NCBI GenBank assembly: GCA_904394685.1
Contig: CAJFNK010000001.1
Span: 16,277-80,276 of the forward strand
Source: Candidatus Heritagella gallinarum
GTDB taxonomy: Bacteria; Bacillota; Clostridia; Oscillospirales; Acutalibacteraceae
DNA: 64,000 nt
Reading direction: 5' to 3'
The position numbers and the translations under genes were made by a program. Below are positions 1-8,668 of the stretch, piece after piece. The notes beneath the pieces are model-generated. The model was not told the origin of the DNA and made no database searches. It saw only the letters and a list, made by a program, of their open reading frames with translations. How positions within the stretch are numbered: position 1 is the first letter of the stretch; every line of letters starts with the position of its first letter.

Positions 1-857
1 TCGTGATAAAGCGCCATTTCCCCGTTGGTGCCAATATCCGCCAGCAGGGCAGTTTCTTCTTTTTCACACATCTGAGAAGCGGTAATAGCGCACACCATAT
101 CTGCTCCCACATAGGCGGAAACGCAGGGGGGCAGATAGAGCTGGGCGTTTTGGAATGCCGGGAACAGCTGAGCAGCCGGGGTGAATTCTCCAAACAGCGA
201 CTGCGGTGTAAAGGGGGAAACCGCAATCGAGGAGGGGTCAAGCCCCATGAGGAAGTGCAGCATGGTGGTGTTGCCGGTAATGGTGATCTGTTCCACCTGC
301 TCCGGAGCTACCTCATCGCCCAAAACCTGCATGAACATCTGCGAGAGCTGCTCTACCACAATTTTTTGCAGCTCCAAGTGGCGTTTTGCCCCAATGCGGG
401 TGATCACATCCGCCCCATGAACAGACTGGCCGTTCATCTGTCCGGCGCTCCTTACGATCTGTCCGTTGTGGCAGGCATAAACCGCAATGGTGGTGGTGCC
501 GATATCCACGGCGATCCCCCAGCCGTTGGCGTTGGCTTGCCGCTGGGTGCCGGTGAGAAGGACTTCGTTATTCTTGCGGCTGGTTTCGGGTAAGTACACG
601 GTACAGTCCCCTACCGCCGCCGCCGAGCAGGCCATGCGGATTCCCTCAGAAAGCTCCTGCTGGGTGAGCAGGCGGGTTTCTTCCGGCGTAATGGGAGAAA
701 GCGCACCAACCGCTTTGATCTTGCATTTTCCGCAGGTGTGGTGGCCGCCGCAGGGCATGGGCAGGCCATAGGGGGCGGTTACAGACGAAAGGGGAATTTC
801 CCCGGAAAAGGGGATGCGCTCACAGCGTTCCCCGATATGAAGTTCAATAAATGGCAT
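1..857 (-). CDS. RACo-type corrinoid protein activator, C-terminal part cut off by window edge
   Basis: The protein starts at an ATG at 857 behind a GGAGGA ribosome site and runs off the left edge after 285 codons. Residues 30-85 form a plant-type [2Fe-2S] domain (C36, C42, C45, C77). From about residue 115 comes an ASKHA-type ATPase region (VDIGTTT at 117-123; later GADMVCAIT and LADIGTNGE). This order is that of the RACo/DUF4445 family, which uses ATP to drive electrons onto the cobalt of corrinoid methyltransferase proteins and so reactivates Co(II) to Co(I). Family members are usually 500-650 residues, so roughly the C-terminal half is missing here. The neighbouring DUF2284 and URO-D-type methyltransferase genes fit a corrinoid methyl-transfer system; the corrinoid protein itself is not in the window. 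Confidence 0.88.
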   Translation of the reverse strand, partial: MPFIELHIGERCERIPFSGEIPLSSVTAPYGLPMPCGGHHTCGKCKIKAVGALSPITPEETRLLTQQELSEGIRMACSAAAVGDCTVYLPETSRKNNEVLLTGTQRQANANGWGIAVDIGTTTIAVYACHNGQIVRSAGQMNGQSVHGADVITRIGAKRHLELQKIVVEQLSQMFMQVLGDEVAPEQVEQITITGNTTMLHFLMGLDPSSIAVSPFTPQSLFGEFTPAAQLFPAFQNAQLYLPPCVSAYVGADMVCAITASQMCEKEETALLADIGTNGEMALYH

Positions 858-951
858 AACAGACTCCTCCTGTTCGCAGCGCCTGATTTTGGGATGCTGC
901 TGAAAATTCAAATTCCATCCAAAGTATAACAAACAGAAAGGAGCGAATACA

Positions 952-1488
952 ATGGAATTTTATGAGGATTTTTGTAATTTGATGAGGGAAATCGGTTTTG
1001 ACGAGGTTGGCATCATGGATGCTGCCAAAATCAAACTGCTGCCGGAAGTTCGAGCCATGTGTGCCGCCAACCGGTGCGGCGCTTATGGAAAGAAATGGTG
1101 TTGCCCGCCCGGATGCGGCACGCTGGAGGAATGTGAGGAACGAGTGAGGCGATTTGAAAAAGCCGTAGTGATGCTCACCGTCACCCATCTGGAGGATTCC
1201 TTTGATTTTGAGGGTATGCAAGAAGGAAGCCGCCATCATCGGGGGCTATTCCAAAAAGCGATGGAAACAGCCCGTGAGGGCGGCCAGGAAATCCTTCCAC
1301 TGGGTTCCGGCGGATGCGGCGGGTGTGAAATCTGCACTTATCCCGACGCCCCCTGCCGTTTTCCCGAAAAGTTCACAGTTCCAATGGAAGCCTATGGCAT
1401 TATGGTCAGTGATGTGTGCCGTGCCACCGGGCTGCACTATTGCGGCGGCAACAGCACCGTGACCTATGTTTCTGCGATCCTGTTCTGA
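952..1488 (+). CDS. DUF2284-type cysteine-rich putative metal-binding protein
   Basis: A 178-residue soluble protein with an AAAGGAG ribosome site before its ATG. It has many cysteines in clusters: GAYGKKWCCPPGCG near residue 45-58, then GSGGCGGCEICTYPDAPCRFP near 120-140, and a late CGGN. This is the pattern of the DUF2284 family, thought to bind a metal or Fe-S centre; no reaction is established. It is divergent from the RACo-type gene and convergent with the URO-D methyltransferase gene, with a single base between the two stop codons. DUF2284 genes often lie beside corrinoid methyltransferase genes, which suggests, but does not show, a role in methyl transfer or its redox upkeep. Confidence 0.8.
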   Translation: MEFYEDFCNLMREIGFDEVGIMDAAKIKLLPEVRAMCAANRCGAYGKKWCCPPGCGTLEECEERVRRFEKAVVMLTVTHLEDSFDFEGMQEGSRHHRGLFQKAMETAREGGQEILPLGSGGCGGCEICTYPDAPCRFPEKFTVPMEAYGIMVSDVCRATGLHYCGGNSTVTYVSAILF

Positions 1489-1489
1489 C

Positions 1490-2575
1490 TTAGCCGATCA
1501 GCTTGTCGCCACGCCACTGACGGACGGTGTTGACCATGGCCAGATAGCCCTCTACGGGTACATAGTCCGGGATGGAGTTGCCGGAAGCAAAGGCGATGCC
1601 GCCGTGTCCCTTGACTTTCTCCAGACAGTCCAGAATATAGTCCCGGATGCCTTCGGGGGTTTCCCGGCAGAGAACGTCGGTGTCGATGCCGCCAAAGTTG
1701 CCGATACGGTCGCCATATTTATCGACCCACACGCTGAAGTGGGCAATGCCGTCCTCGTTGGAGTGCTTGGCGTCGATGTTGGCCTTTTCGATAATGTCAT
1801 CGAATACAGAGAACAGGTTGCCGCAGGAATGGAGCAGGAAGGGACGGCCGGTTTCGTGAACCAGGTCGGTGATGCGCCGGTATTGCGGCAGAATCAGATC
1901 GACGATATCCTCGGTGGGAAGCAGCGTCATGGTGTTAAAGCCCAGATCGTCGCCAAAGCGCAGCACACAATAGGCGTCGGAATATTCTTTCAGGAACCGC
2001 TGCCAGATTTTTGCGTGTACCTCGCCCATCTTGCGGAACAGGTCGGCATACAGTTCCTCGTCGTCGGAGCGCAGAAAGCACAGATCCATATACCCTACCA
2101 GATCCTGTACGCACTCAAACACGCCGTTGCCCACGCCGCCAATCGCCTTCATGCCTGCGGGGCAGGTTTCGGCCAGCATGCGGAATTTGGGGGCAAACCG
2201 CTGGAAATACAGCTCGGGCAGCTCATCCCAGGGATACTTTTCAAAGTCTTCCCGTGTTTTGATGCAGCCCTCTTTGTGAGCGCCCAGAGCGCCGCCGCCG
2301 ATCAGGATATCGGTGATACAAAACTCCAGAGAGGCGGTATCATAGCCCATCTGTTTCCAGAAGTCCCAATACTGCTTCATGCCTTCCCGCTGGTCGTCCG
2401 GATTTTCAGAATCCATCAGGTCATAGGGGCGATTGCCCGTGATCTCATAGATGGCGTTGGCTCCGATAATGTGTTCATAGAGCGGGATGCGGGGAACCCA
2501 CTGGTTCCGGGCGGCGTTTACAAGATTGCGGTAGTCAGGTTCAAACCCCTGATACTTGAGAATTTCCATATTCAT
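1490..2575 (-). CDS. Uroporphyrinogen decarboxylase-family (MtaA/MtbA-like) methyltransferase
   Basis: About 361 residues of the URO-D superfamily. The C-terminal half carries GRPFLLHSCGNLF, the His-x-Cys zinc motif of cobalamin-dependent methyltransferases such as MtaA, MtbA and MetE-like enzymes, rather than the porphyrin-binding set of true HemE. The likely job is moving a methyl group between a corrinoid protein and an acceptor or donor substrate; the substrate cannot be read from the sequence. Three ATGs lie close together (2578, 2575, 2569) behind GTAAGGAG; 2575 was chosen, and 2569 has equally good spacing. The AraC gene at 2697 is divergent and probably controls it. It is unlikely to be a haem-synthesis gene because no other haem gene is nearby. 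Confidence 0.82.
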   Translation of the reverse strand: MNMEILKYQGFEPDYRNLVNAARNQWVPRIPLYEHIIGANAIYEITGNRPYDLMDSENPDDQREGMKQYWDFWKQMGYDTASLEFCITDILIGGGALGAHKEGCIKTREDFEKYPWDELPELYFQRFAPKFRMLAETCPAGMKAIGGVGNGVFECVQDLVGYMDLCFLRSDDEELYADLFRKMGEVHAKIWQRFLKEYSDAYCVLRFGDDLGFNTMTLLPTEDIVDLILPQYRRITDLVHETGRPFLLHSCGNLFSVFDDIIEKANIDAKHSNEDGIAHFSVWVDKYGDRIGNFGGIDTDVLCRETPEGIRDYILDCLEKVKGHGGIAFASGNSIPDYVPVEGYLAMVNTVRQWRGDKLIG

Positions 2576-2696
2576 CATACTCCTTACCCCGTGCATTCTC
2601 AAAAGCACTGTTTACTTTTATTATAAACCCCTGCGCCGGATTTTCTATGGAATTGCCTATTTGAAATCTGGACAAATCTATTTAGGAGGCTGCTCC

Positions 2697-3596
2697 ATGA
2701 ATCAAACGCCCATCATAATGGAAAGCGTGACCGATACCGATCAGCTGCCCAATTACCCCATCGAATTCTATCGTTCGCAAAACTATCGGTATCTGGATAC
2801 CGCATTTTTGCACTGGCATTTTTGCTGCGAGATGATTTTTCTCCACACCGGGGAACAAAGGGTCAAGATTGGCGGGGATTCCCTTACGCTTTCGGCGGGA
2901 GAAGCCATCTATATCCATCCCCGACAGGTGCATGAATTTGTTAACACCAGCACCACTGGTACCGACCTCACCCTGTTAAAGTTTGATACCGCCCTTTTGC
3001 TCTCACAAAAATCCTTTGAGGCCGAGGAGCAATATCTGCGCCCGGTTTTGCCCGAAAGCGGCTATCGTTGCCTGATATTCTCCGACGGCACCCAAAAGGC
3101 GCAACCCTGGCTTGAGCTGCTGGCCAAAGAGGAGCGGGAGCGCAGCTTTGGGTTTGAAACCCGGATGCGGAATGTAATCTGTATGATGATTTCGGAGATG
3201 GTGCAGCAGGTGCCGGATTCCCCGGTGAACAGCCTGCGGCTTTCTACCCGGGAGCAGGAAACCTTCAATCAGGTGATGCAGTATCTCTGGGAGCATTTTG
3301 AGGAGGATGGGCTGATGGAGCGGGCGCTGGAAATGTGCAACCTGAGTTACAGCAATTTTGCCGCCAAGTTCAAGGGGATGTTTGGCAAAACCTTTACCGA
3401 GTGCCTCAACCAGGTTCGGATCTCTCATGCACGGCAAATGCTGATCAATTCCAGCGACCCGGTTTCGGTAGTGGCCGAAGCCTGCGGGTATCATGACCCC
3501 GGATATTTCAGCCGGATTTTCCGGAAAATCACCGGGCTGCCCCCACAGGAATACCGGGCGGAGGAGCAGAAGAGGCGGGACTTCATGGAACCATGA
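2697..3596 (+). CDS. AraC-family transcriptional regulator (cupin sensor)
   Basis: A 299-residue regulator. The N-terminal part has a cupin-like segment (HWHFCCEMIFLHTG, then an AGEAIYIHPRQVHEF stretch) that would bind a small ligand. The C-terminal 100 residues carry two helix-turn-helix units (MERALEMCNLSYSNFAAKFK; VVAEACGYHDPGYFSRIFRK) ending in GLPPQEYR, typical of AraC/XylS. The start is an ATG at 2697 behind TTTAGGAGG; a longer in-frame extension upstream lacks a ribosome site. It is divergent from the URO-D methyltransferase gene with about 120 bases between, so it most likely activates the corrinoid module. The inducer is unknown. Confidence 0.88.
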   Translation: MNQTPIIMESVTDTDQLPNYPIEFYRSQNYRYLDTAFLHWHFCCEMIFLHTGEQRVKIGGDSLTLSAGEAIYIHPRQVHEFVNTSTTGTDLTLLKFDTALLLSQKSFEAEEQYLRPVLPESGYRCLIFSDGTQKAQPWLELLAKEERERSFGFETRMRNVICMMISEMVQQVPDSPVNSLRLSTREQETFNQVMQYLWEHFEEDGLMERALEMCNLSYSNFAAKFKGMFGKTFTECLNQVRISHARQMLINSSDPVSVVAEACGYHDPGYFSRIFRKITGLPPQEYRAEEQKRRDFMEP

Positions 3597-3619
3597 AGGG
3601 CCTGCCGCCTTCTTTTTTT
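3595..3619 (+). terminator. Rho-independent terminator after AraC gene
   Basis: GAAGG (3595-3599) pairs with CCTTC (3608-3612), followed by seven T. A second palindrome, CTTCATGG-AA-CCATGAAG at 3581-3598, overlaps the stop codon and could form instead. Confidence 0.5.
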
Positions 3620-3716
3620 GGGAACCAAATTGCCTGTGTTCCAATACTATGGGTACAGGAGGGCCGCATGACCGGCTTTCTCCAAAGATTTGAAATCAGA
3701 GAGGAAGCGGTTGCCA

Positions 3717-3974
3717 ATGAAGAAAACCTGTTTGCTCAGCGGGCTGAGAGAAGGTGAAAGCGGCTGGGTATCCGGGCTGGAGCTGGCGGGGCCGATGCGG
3801 CGCCGGCTGCTGGATATCGGGCTGACGCAGGGGACACGGGTGGAATGTTTGCTTCGCAGCCCGTTTGGAGACCCCGCCGCCTATGAGATTCGGGGGGCGG
3901 TGTTTGCCCTGCGGAAAGAGGACGCCTGCCGGGTTCGGCTGGAACGGAATACAGGAGGGGTGCTATGGGGATGA
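3717..3974 (+). CDS. feoA: Ferrous iron transport protein A
   Basis: An 85-residue SH3-like FeoA protein (LSGLREGESGWVSGLE, then RRRLLDIGLTQGTRVECL, ending YEIRGAVFALRKEDACRV). FeoA is a small cytoplasmic partner of the FeoB iron channel. ATG 3717 was chosen; a TTG at 3690 would add nine residues not typical of the family. Its last ten bases overlap the start of feoB, so the two are translationally coupled. An imperfect inverted repeat, TTGGGAAC/GTTCCAA, at 3618-3644 could be an operator, but no clear Fur box was found. Confidence 0.9.
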   Translation: MKKTCLLSGLREGESGWVSGLELAGPMRRRLLDIGLTQGTRVECLLRSPFGDPAAYEIRGAVFALRKEDACRVRLERNTGGVLWG

Positions 3975-6025
3975 CAGGCAGAGTGATCGCCCTGGCCGGG
4001 AATCCCAATGTGGGGAAAAGCACGGTGTTTAACCGGCTCACCGGCATGCGCCAGCACACCGGCAACTGGCCGGGCAAGACCGTGGCAACGGCGTGGGGAA
4101 GGTTTGTTTGGAGAGAGCAGCCGTATCTGCTGGTAGACCTTCCCGGTACCTATTCCCTGTTGGCACATTCCGCCGAGGAAGAAGCGGCCAGGGACTTTTT
4201 GTGTTTTGGTCAGGCAGATGCCTGCGTGGTGGTGTGCGATGCCACCTGTCTGGAGAGAAGCCTGAATCTGGTGCTGCAAATCCGGGAGCTGATCCCAAAA
4301 GTGGTGGTGTGCCTGAACCTGATGGACGAAGCCCGGCGAAAGGGGATTCTCATCCACCGGGAAAAGCTGGAGCAGGAGCTGGGCGTTCCGGTGGTGCCGG
4401 TTACCGCCCGGAGCGGGCAGGGGATTGAGGAGCTGCTGGACACGGTTGACGCTGTGTGCAAAACTGAGCAGGAGGATTTGCGTCCGGTGGAGTATCCCCA
4501 AGCAGTGGAGCGGGCGGCCGCTGTGGTGGAGCCGGTGTTGCAGGAAAAGGGCATCCGGGCGTCCAGGTGGGCGGCGCTGCGGATTTTAGAGGGGGATGAA
4601 TCCCTGTGCCGGAGCATCCGGGAACAGTGGGGCGTTGGGGGAATCCCGCTGGAACGCTCTTTGGTGCTGGCCAGAAGGGAGCTGGAAAAAGGCGGCATCA
4701 GGATGGAGGAGCTGCCCGACCGGATGGTGTCGGCCATTGCCGAATCGTCCCGGCATATCTGGGAAAAATCGGTAGAGGGAAAGGGACTCTCCCAGCGTGA
4801 CCTGAAGCTGGATAAGATTCTCACCGGCAAATGGACGGGAATCCCCATCATGCTCCTGCTGCTGGCAGTAGTATTCTGGATTACCATCGAGGGGGCGAAC
4901 ATCCCCTCCCAGTGGCTTTCACAGGGGCTGTTCTGGCTGGGCGACCAGATGGATGCCGGGCTGCTGGGACTGGGCGCCCCGATATGGCTGCGGGAAGTGC
5001 TTGTCATGGGTATATGGCGGGTGCTGGCGTGGGTGGTATCGGTGATGCTGCCGCCCATGGCGATCTTTTTCCCGCTGTTCACGCTGCTGGAAGATTTGGG
5101 ATACCTGCCCCGTATTGCTTTTACGCTGGATCACTGCTTTCAAAAGGCCAAGGCATGCGGCAAGCAGGCGCTCACCATGTGTATGGGGTTTGGCTGCAAC
5201 GCCGCCGGCGTAACGGGCTGCCGCATCATCGATTCCCCACGGGAGCGGCTTATCGCCATGCTCACCAATAACTTTGTCCCCTGCAACGGGCGGTTCCCCA
5301 CGCTGATTGCCCTGATCACCCTGTTTTTTGTGGGAACCTCTGGCGGGCTGGGGGAATCGGTACTCTCGGCACTGTTTTTAACCGGGGTGATTTTGCTGGG
5401 AATCCTGATGACGTTCTGGGTCTCCCGACTGCTCTCGGCAACGGTTCTAAAAGGGCAGCCCTCCTCGTTTACATTGGAGCTTCCGCCCTATCGCAGGCCG
5501 CAAATCGGGCAGGTGCTGGTGCGCTCGGTGCTGGACCGCACCCTGTTTGTACTGGGGCGTGCCGTCACAGTGGCGGCGCCCGCCGGGCTGGTGATCTGGC
5601 TGATGGCAAACCTCACCATAAACGGGCAGACGCTGCTGGCCATCTGCGCCGGGTTCCTAGACCCCTTTGGGCGGCTGCTGGGGATGGACGGCGTGATTTT
5701 GCTGGCGTTTATCCTGGGATTCCCCGCCAACGAGATCGTGATTCCCATTGTCATCATGGCCTATATGGCGCAGGGGCAGATCATGGAGCTGGAGCTGCCT
5801 GCACTGGGGCAGCTGTTCCGGGAGAACGGCTGGACGTGGGTCACGGCGCTGTGTACGATTCTCTTTTCACTGATGCACTGGCCCTGCTCTACCACTTGCC
5901 TCACCATTCACAAAGAGAGCGGGAGCTGGAAGTGGACGGCGCTGGCGGCAGTTATCCCCACGGCCTGCGGGGTGGTGGTGTGTTTTGCGGTGGCGAGCCT
6001 TGCCCGGATGTTGGGGCTGGGATGA
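3965..6025 (+). CDS. feoB: Ferrous iron transporter B (G protein-coupled Fe2+ permease)
   Basis: A 686-residue FeoB. The N-terminal G domain has GNPNVGKS (12-19), DLPGTYS (58-64), NLMD (118-121) and a TARSG G5 loop, followed by the helical spacer (PVEYPQAVERAAAVVEPVL) and a membrane domain from about residue 290. Gate motifs are present (GFGCNAAGVTGCRIIDSPRE; LTNNFVPCNGRFPT). It imports Fe(II), the form available under anoxia. The ATG at 3965 has an AGGAGGGG ribosome site and overlaps feoA by ten bases. No feoC or third gene follows; a probable terminator comes next. Its length is normal for the family. Confidence 0.97.
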   Translation: MGMTGRVIALAGNPNVGKSTVFNRLTGMRQHTGNWPGKTVATAWGRFVWREQPYLLVDLPGTYSLLAHSAEEEAARDFLCFGQADACVVVCDATCLERSLNLVLQIRELIPKVVVCLNLMDEARRKGILIHREKLEQELGVPVVPVTARSGQGIEELLDTVDAVCKTEQEDLRPVEYPQAVERAAAVVEPVLQEKGIRASRWAALRILEGDESLCRSIREQWGVGGIPLERSLVLARRELEKGGIRMEELPDRMVSAIAESSRHIWEKSVEGKGLSQRDLKLDKILTGKWTGIPIMLLLLAVVFWITIEGANIPSQWLSQGLFWLGDQMDAGLLGLGAPIWLREVLVMGIWRVLAWVVSVMLPPMAIFFPLFTLLEDLGYLPRIAFTLDHCFQKAKACGKQALTMCMGFGCNAAGVTGCRIIDSPRERLIAMLTNNFVPCNGRFPTLIALITLFFVGTSGGLGESVLSALFLTGVILLGILMTFWVSRLLSATVLKGQPSSFTLELPPYRRPQIGQVLVRSVLDRTLFVLGRAVTVAAPAGLVIWLMANLTINGQTLLAICAGFLDPFGRLLGMDGVILLAFILGFPANEIVIPIVIMAYMAQGQIMELELPALGQLFRENGWTWVTALCTILFSLMHWPCSTTCLTIHKESGSWKWTALAAVIPTACGVVVCFAVASLARMLGLG

Positions 6026-6032
6026 AAATTCT

Positions 6033-6077
6033 GAAAATCCGTCACAAAACTGTGGATTTCCCTCTAGCTTTTTTTCG
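6033..6077 (+). terminator. Probable terminator after feoAB
   Basis: An imperfect stem (GAAAATCCGTCAC against GTGGATTTC, 6033-6060) is followed by CCTCTAGC and then a run of seven T. The stem is weaker than the other terminators in the window. Confidence 0.4.
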
Positions 6078-6182
6078 TCGGAAGTGATAAAATAGGCGTA
6101 AACAGCAATCCTTGTTTTTGCCTATGACAACAATGTTTTGCCATAGACCAAAACCCAAAAGAGGATTTGGAGGGATTTTATT

Positions 6183-6506
6183 ATGAAATTGATTTTCGCT
6201 ATTGTGAGCAATGATGACAGCAGTGCGGTTTCTTCCGCTTTGACCAAAAACGGCTATTCTGTAACTAAGCTGGCCACCACCGGCGGCTTTTTGATGGCAG
6301 GAAACACCACCTTTATCTCCGGTGTGGAGGATGACCAGGTGGATAAGGTCATTGAGATCATCAGCAAGCAGAGCAGCCGCCGCACCCAGATCGTTCCCAG
6401 CACTTCCACCATGGATGTGGGAATGTATTCTTCCTTCCCGGTAGAAGTTACCGTGGGCGGTTCCACCATCTTTGTGCTGAACGTGGATCGCTTCGAAAAG
6501 GTGTAA
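6183..6506 (+). CDS. darA: Cyclic-di-AMP receptor DarA (PII-like, YaaQ/PstA)
   Basis: A 107-residue PII-like protein. It opens MKLIFAIVSNDDSSAV and has KLATTGGFLMAGNTTF, the loop characteristic of DarA/PstA, which binds c-di-AMP as a trimer. The ATG has a TTTGGAGGG ribosome site. It is followed after one base by holB and then by ricT, the standard Firmicutes order. The target that DarA controls is not known in this group. Confidence 0.95.
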   Translation: MKLIFAIVSNDDSSAVSSALTKNGYSVTKLATTGGFLMAGNTTFISGVEDDQVDKVIEIISKQSSRRTQIVPSTSTMDVGMYSSFPVEVTVGGSTIFVLNVDRFEKV

Positions 6507-6507
6507 G

Positions 6508-7506
6508 TTGCGGTTCCCAGGTTTTGCAGGCAATCAGGAGGTAAAGCAGCTCCTGTCCAAATTGTTTACGGAAGGCCGCCTTCCCCATGCGATTATTTTG
6601 CAGGGGGAGGACGGCCTTGGTAAGCATACGCTGGCAAAGCTGATTGCAGCGGCGGCGGTGTGTACCGGCGAGGGAGAGGCTCCCTGCGGGGGGTGTCCCG
6701 GCTGCATCAAGGCGGCTGCCGGCTCTCATCCCGATATCCACACGGCGCAGGGGTCGGGGGCGTCCCGTTCCTTCCATGTAGAGGAGATTCGGTTTATCCG
6801 TTCGGATGTTTATAAAAAGCCCCACGAGGCTCGGCGCAGGGTCTATCTGCTGCTGGGCGCCCACACCATGTCGGTGCAGGCGCAAAATGCTTTGCTCAAG
6901 GTGTTGGAGGAGCCGCCTGAATACGCCCTGTTTATTCTGACCTGTCCGTCGGCGTCGGCGCTGCTGCCCACTGTTTGTTCCCGTGCCCAGATTTTCACCC
7001 TTTCGCCCCCTTCACCAGAGGAGGCGGTGCAGGCCGCCCGGCAGGTGTGCCCCCAGGCAACGCCCAGCGAGATGGAAGAAGCCGCTGCCCGGTATGGCTG
7101 CAATGTAGGCAAGATGATCGCCGCCTTTACCGAAAAGACCCAAGGCGAGGCGGTGGAGATGGCGGTGGCGATTGCGTCGGCGGCGTGTTTGCCGCAGGAG
7201 CTTCCGCTGCTGGAGGCCACAGCTCCCATGCTCCGGGATCGTGCCATGGTGCGGGCAGTGATGGAACAGCTCACGCTGATTTTCCGGGATGCGTGCGCTG
7301 TGCGTGCGGGAAGCCCGATTTTGCTGGCCGGCGGCGGAGAATGTGAAAAGGCCGCACGGGTGTTGGCGGACAGGCTTACCCGGAACCGGCTGGTGCAGCT
7401 GCCTGCTTTGGCCGAAGAAACCCGGCGCAGGGTGGATCGAAACGCAAACACGCCTTTGCTCGTAACGGAATTTTGCGCCCGGCTGCGGATGCTGGCGGGA
7501 AAATGA
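6508..7506 (+). CDS. holB: DNA polymerase III delta-prime subunit
   Basis: A 332-residue clamp-loader ATPase-like subunit. It has a P-loop-like GEDGLGKHTLAK, a four-cysteine zinc site (CTGEGEAPCGGCPGC), and the sensor stretch MSVQAQNALLKVLEEPPEYA. It belongs to the complex that loads the beta clamp on DNA. The start is a TTG one base after the darA stop with only a weak AAAGG site, so translation is probably coupled to darA. The altered Walker A (GLGKH in place of GxGKT/S plus Ser) is common in delta-prime, which does not need to hydrolyse ATP. Confidence 0.92.
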   Translation: MRFPGFAGNQEVKQLLSKLFTEGRLPHAIILQGEDGLGKHTLAKLIAAAAVCTGEGEAPCGGCPGCIKAAAGSHPDIHTAQGSGASRSFHVEEIRFIRSDVYKKPHEARRRVYLLLGAHTMSVQAQNALLKVLEEPPEYALFILTCPSASALLPTVCSRAQIFTLSPPSPEEAVQAARQVCPQATPSEMEEAAARYGCNVGKMIAAFTEKTQGEAVEMAVAIASAACLPQELPLLEATAPMLRDRAMVRAVMEQLTLIFRDACAVRAGSPILLAGGGECEKAARVLADRLTRNRLVQLPALAEETRRRVDRNANTPLLVTEFCARLRMLAGK

Positions 7507-7559
7507 TGATAAAATCCCTTGTAGATAGAAAGAATAAAAGAATAAATGAAGAAATCAGG

Positions 7560-7583
7560 GCGGCTTCCCGGCAGGGAGGCCGC
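7560..7583 (+). other. Hairpin in ricT 5' leader
   Basis: GCGGCTTCCC (7560-7569) and GGGAGGCCGC (7574-7583) pair fully around a GGCA loop, 26 bases before the ricT start. There is no T run, so this is more likely an mRNA structure than a terminator. Confidence 0.45.
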
Positions 7584-7609
7584 TGTCAAGATAGATTGGG
7601 AGGTCCTGA

Positions 7610-8479
7610 ATGGCCAACGTAATTGGAGTCCGATTTAAAAATGTAGGAAAGATGTATTATTTTGATCCCGGCGCTACCCAGCTCAAAAAGGGTGACCAGG
7701 TGATTGTGGAAACCGCCCGTGGCATCGAGTGCGGCGAAGTCACCATGGAGAACCGGGAGATCGCCGACGAGGAGATCGTCCAGCCGCTGAAAAAGCTGAT
7801 CCGTATTGCCACCCAGGACGATTTGACCAGAGTGGAAGAAAACCGCAAGCGGGAGAAGTCTGCTTTTGAGATCTGCTGCAAGAAAATCGCCGCCCACAAG
7901 CTGGAAATGAAGCTGGTGGATGTGGAATATACCTTTGACAACAGCAAGATCCTGTTTTATTTTACCGCCGACGGCCGGGTGGATTTCCGGGAGCTGGTAA
8001 AAGACCTGGCGGGCGTGTTCCGCACCCGCATTGAGCTGCGCCAGATCGGCGTGCGGGATGAATCCAAAATGCTGGGAGGAATCGGCATTTGCGGCCGCCC
8101 CTTCTGCTGCTCCACCTTTTTGGGTGGGTTCCAGCCCGTTTCCATCAAGATGGCCAAAGAGCAGGGATTGTCGCTGAACCCGGTTAAAATTTCGGGTGCC
8201 TGCGGCCGTTTGATGTGCTGCCTGAAATATGAGCAGGAAGCCTATCAGGATTTGCTGCGTACCACTCCCAAGGTGAATGCGCTGGTGATGACCCCAGACG
8301 GCAAGGGAACGGTCATCGACCAGAACATCCTGACCGGTATGCTCACCATCCAGATGGAAAAGACCCCGGAAGCAGCTCCCAAAACCTTCCATATGAAGGA
8401 AGTAAAGGTTTTGCGGGACGGCCGGATCCAGGTGAACAAAAAGGAACTGGAGCAGCTGCGCTCTCTGGAAAAGGATTGA
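7610..8479 (+). CDS. ricT: PSP1-domain protein RicT (YaaT)
   Basis: A 289-residue protein of the RicT/YaaT family. The PSP1 domain fills the middle, with the family cysteine stretches GIGICGRPFCCSTF and SGACGRLMCCLKYE. In Bacillus subtilis RicT joins RicA and RicF in a complex that carries Fe-S clusters and speeds RNase Y cleavage of certain mRNAs. It follows holB as in other Firmicutes. The ATG at 7610 has a TTGGGAGG ribosome site. Confidence 0.95.
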   Translation: MANVIGVRFKNVGKMYYFDPGATQLKKGDQVIVETARGIECGEVTMENREIADEEIVQPLKKLIRIATQDDLTRVEENRKREKSAFEICCKKIAAHKLEMKLVDVEYTFDNSKILFYFTADGRVDFRELVKDLAGVFRTRIELRQIGVRDESKMLGGIGICGRPFCCSTFLGGFQPVSIKMAKEQGLSLNPVKISGACGRLMCCLKYEQEAYQDLLRTTPKVNALVMTPDGKGTVIDQNILTGMLTIQMEKTPEAAPKTFHMKEVKVLRDGRIQVNKKELEQLRSLEKD

Positions 8480-8480
8480 T

Positions 8481-8583
8481 TTTTGCAGCAAATTTTGCTG
8501 CAAAAATTGCGCTACTACGCAAATTTAACGAAACTGTTTGCGCAACCGGAACAAGCTTTGACTTTTGGGCGAATTTCCGGTTG
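8481..8583. repeat. Three consecutive inverted repeats between ricT and ferredoxin gene
   Basis: TTTTGCAGC/GCTGCAAAA (8481-8505), TTGCG/CGCAA (8507-8522) and CAACCGGAA/TTCCGGTTG (8543-8583) follow one another. None is followed by a T run, so they are not plain terminators. Confidence 0.55.
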
Positions 8584-8609
8584 GCGGCATTGAGATTTTA
8601 TAAAAGTTA

Positions 8610-8637
8610 TTGCATTTTTTCCGAAACTCATTATAAT
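8610..8637 (+). promoter_or_regulatory. Sigma-A-type promoter of the ferredoxin gene
   Basis: TTGCAT (8610-8615) and TATAAT (8632-8637) are separated by 16 bases, with the TTTAGGAGG ribosome site of the ferredoxin gene shortly downstream. Confidence 0.6.
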
Positions 8638-8668
8638 AAAGGTATAATTATTTAGGAGGTGCTCACCA

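Noticed and set aside
1466..2626. 386-codon open frame on the plus strand
   Set aside because: It lies antisense to the URO-D methyltransferase gene, which has clear family motifs and a ribosome site.
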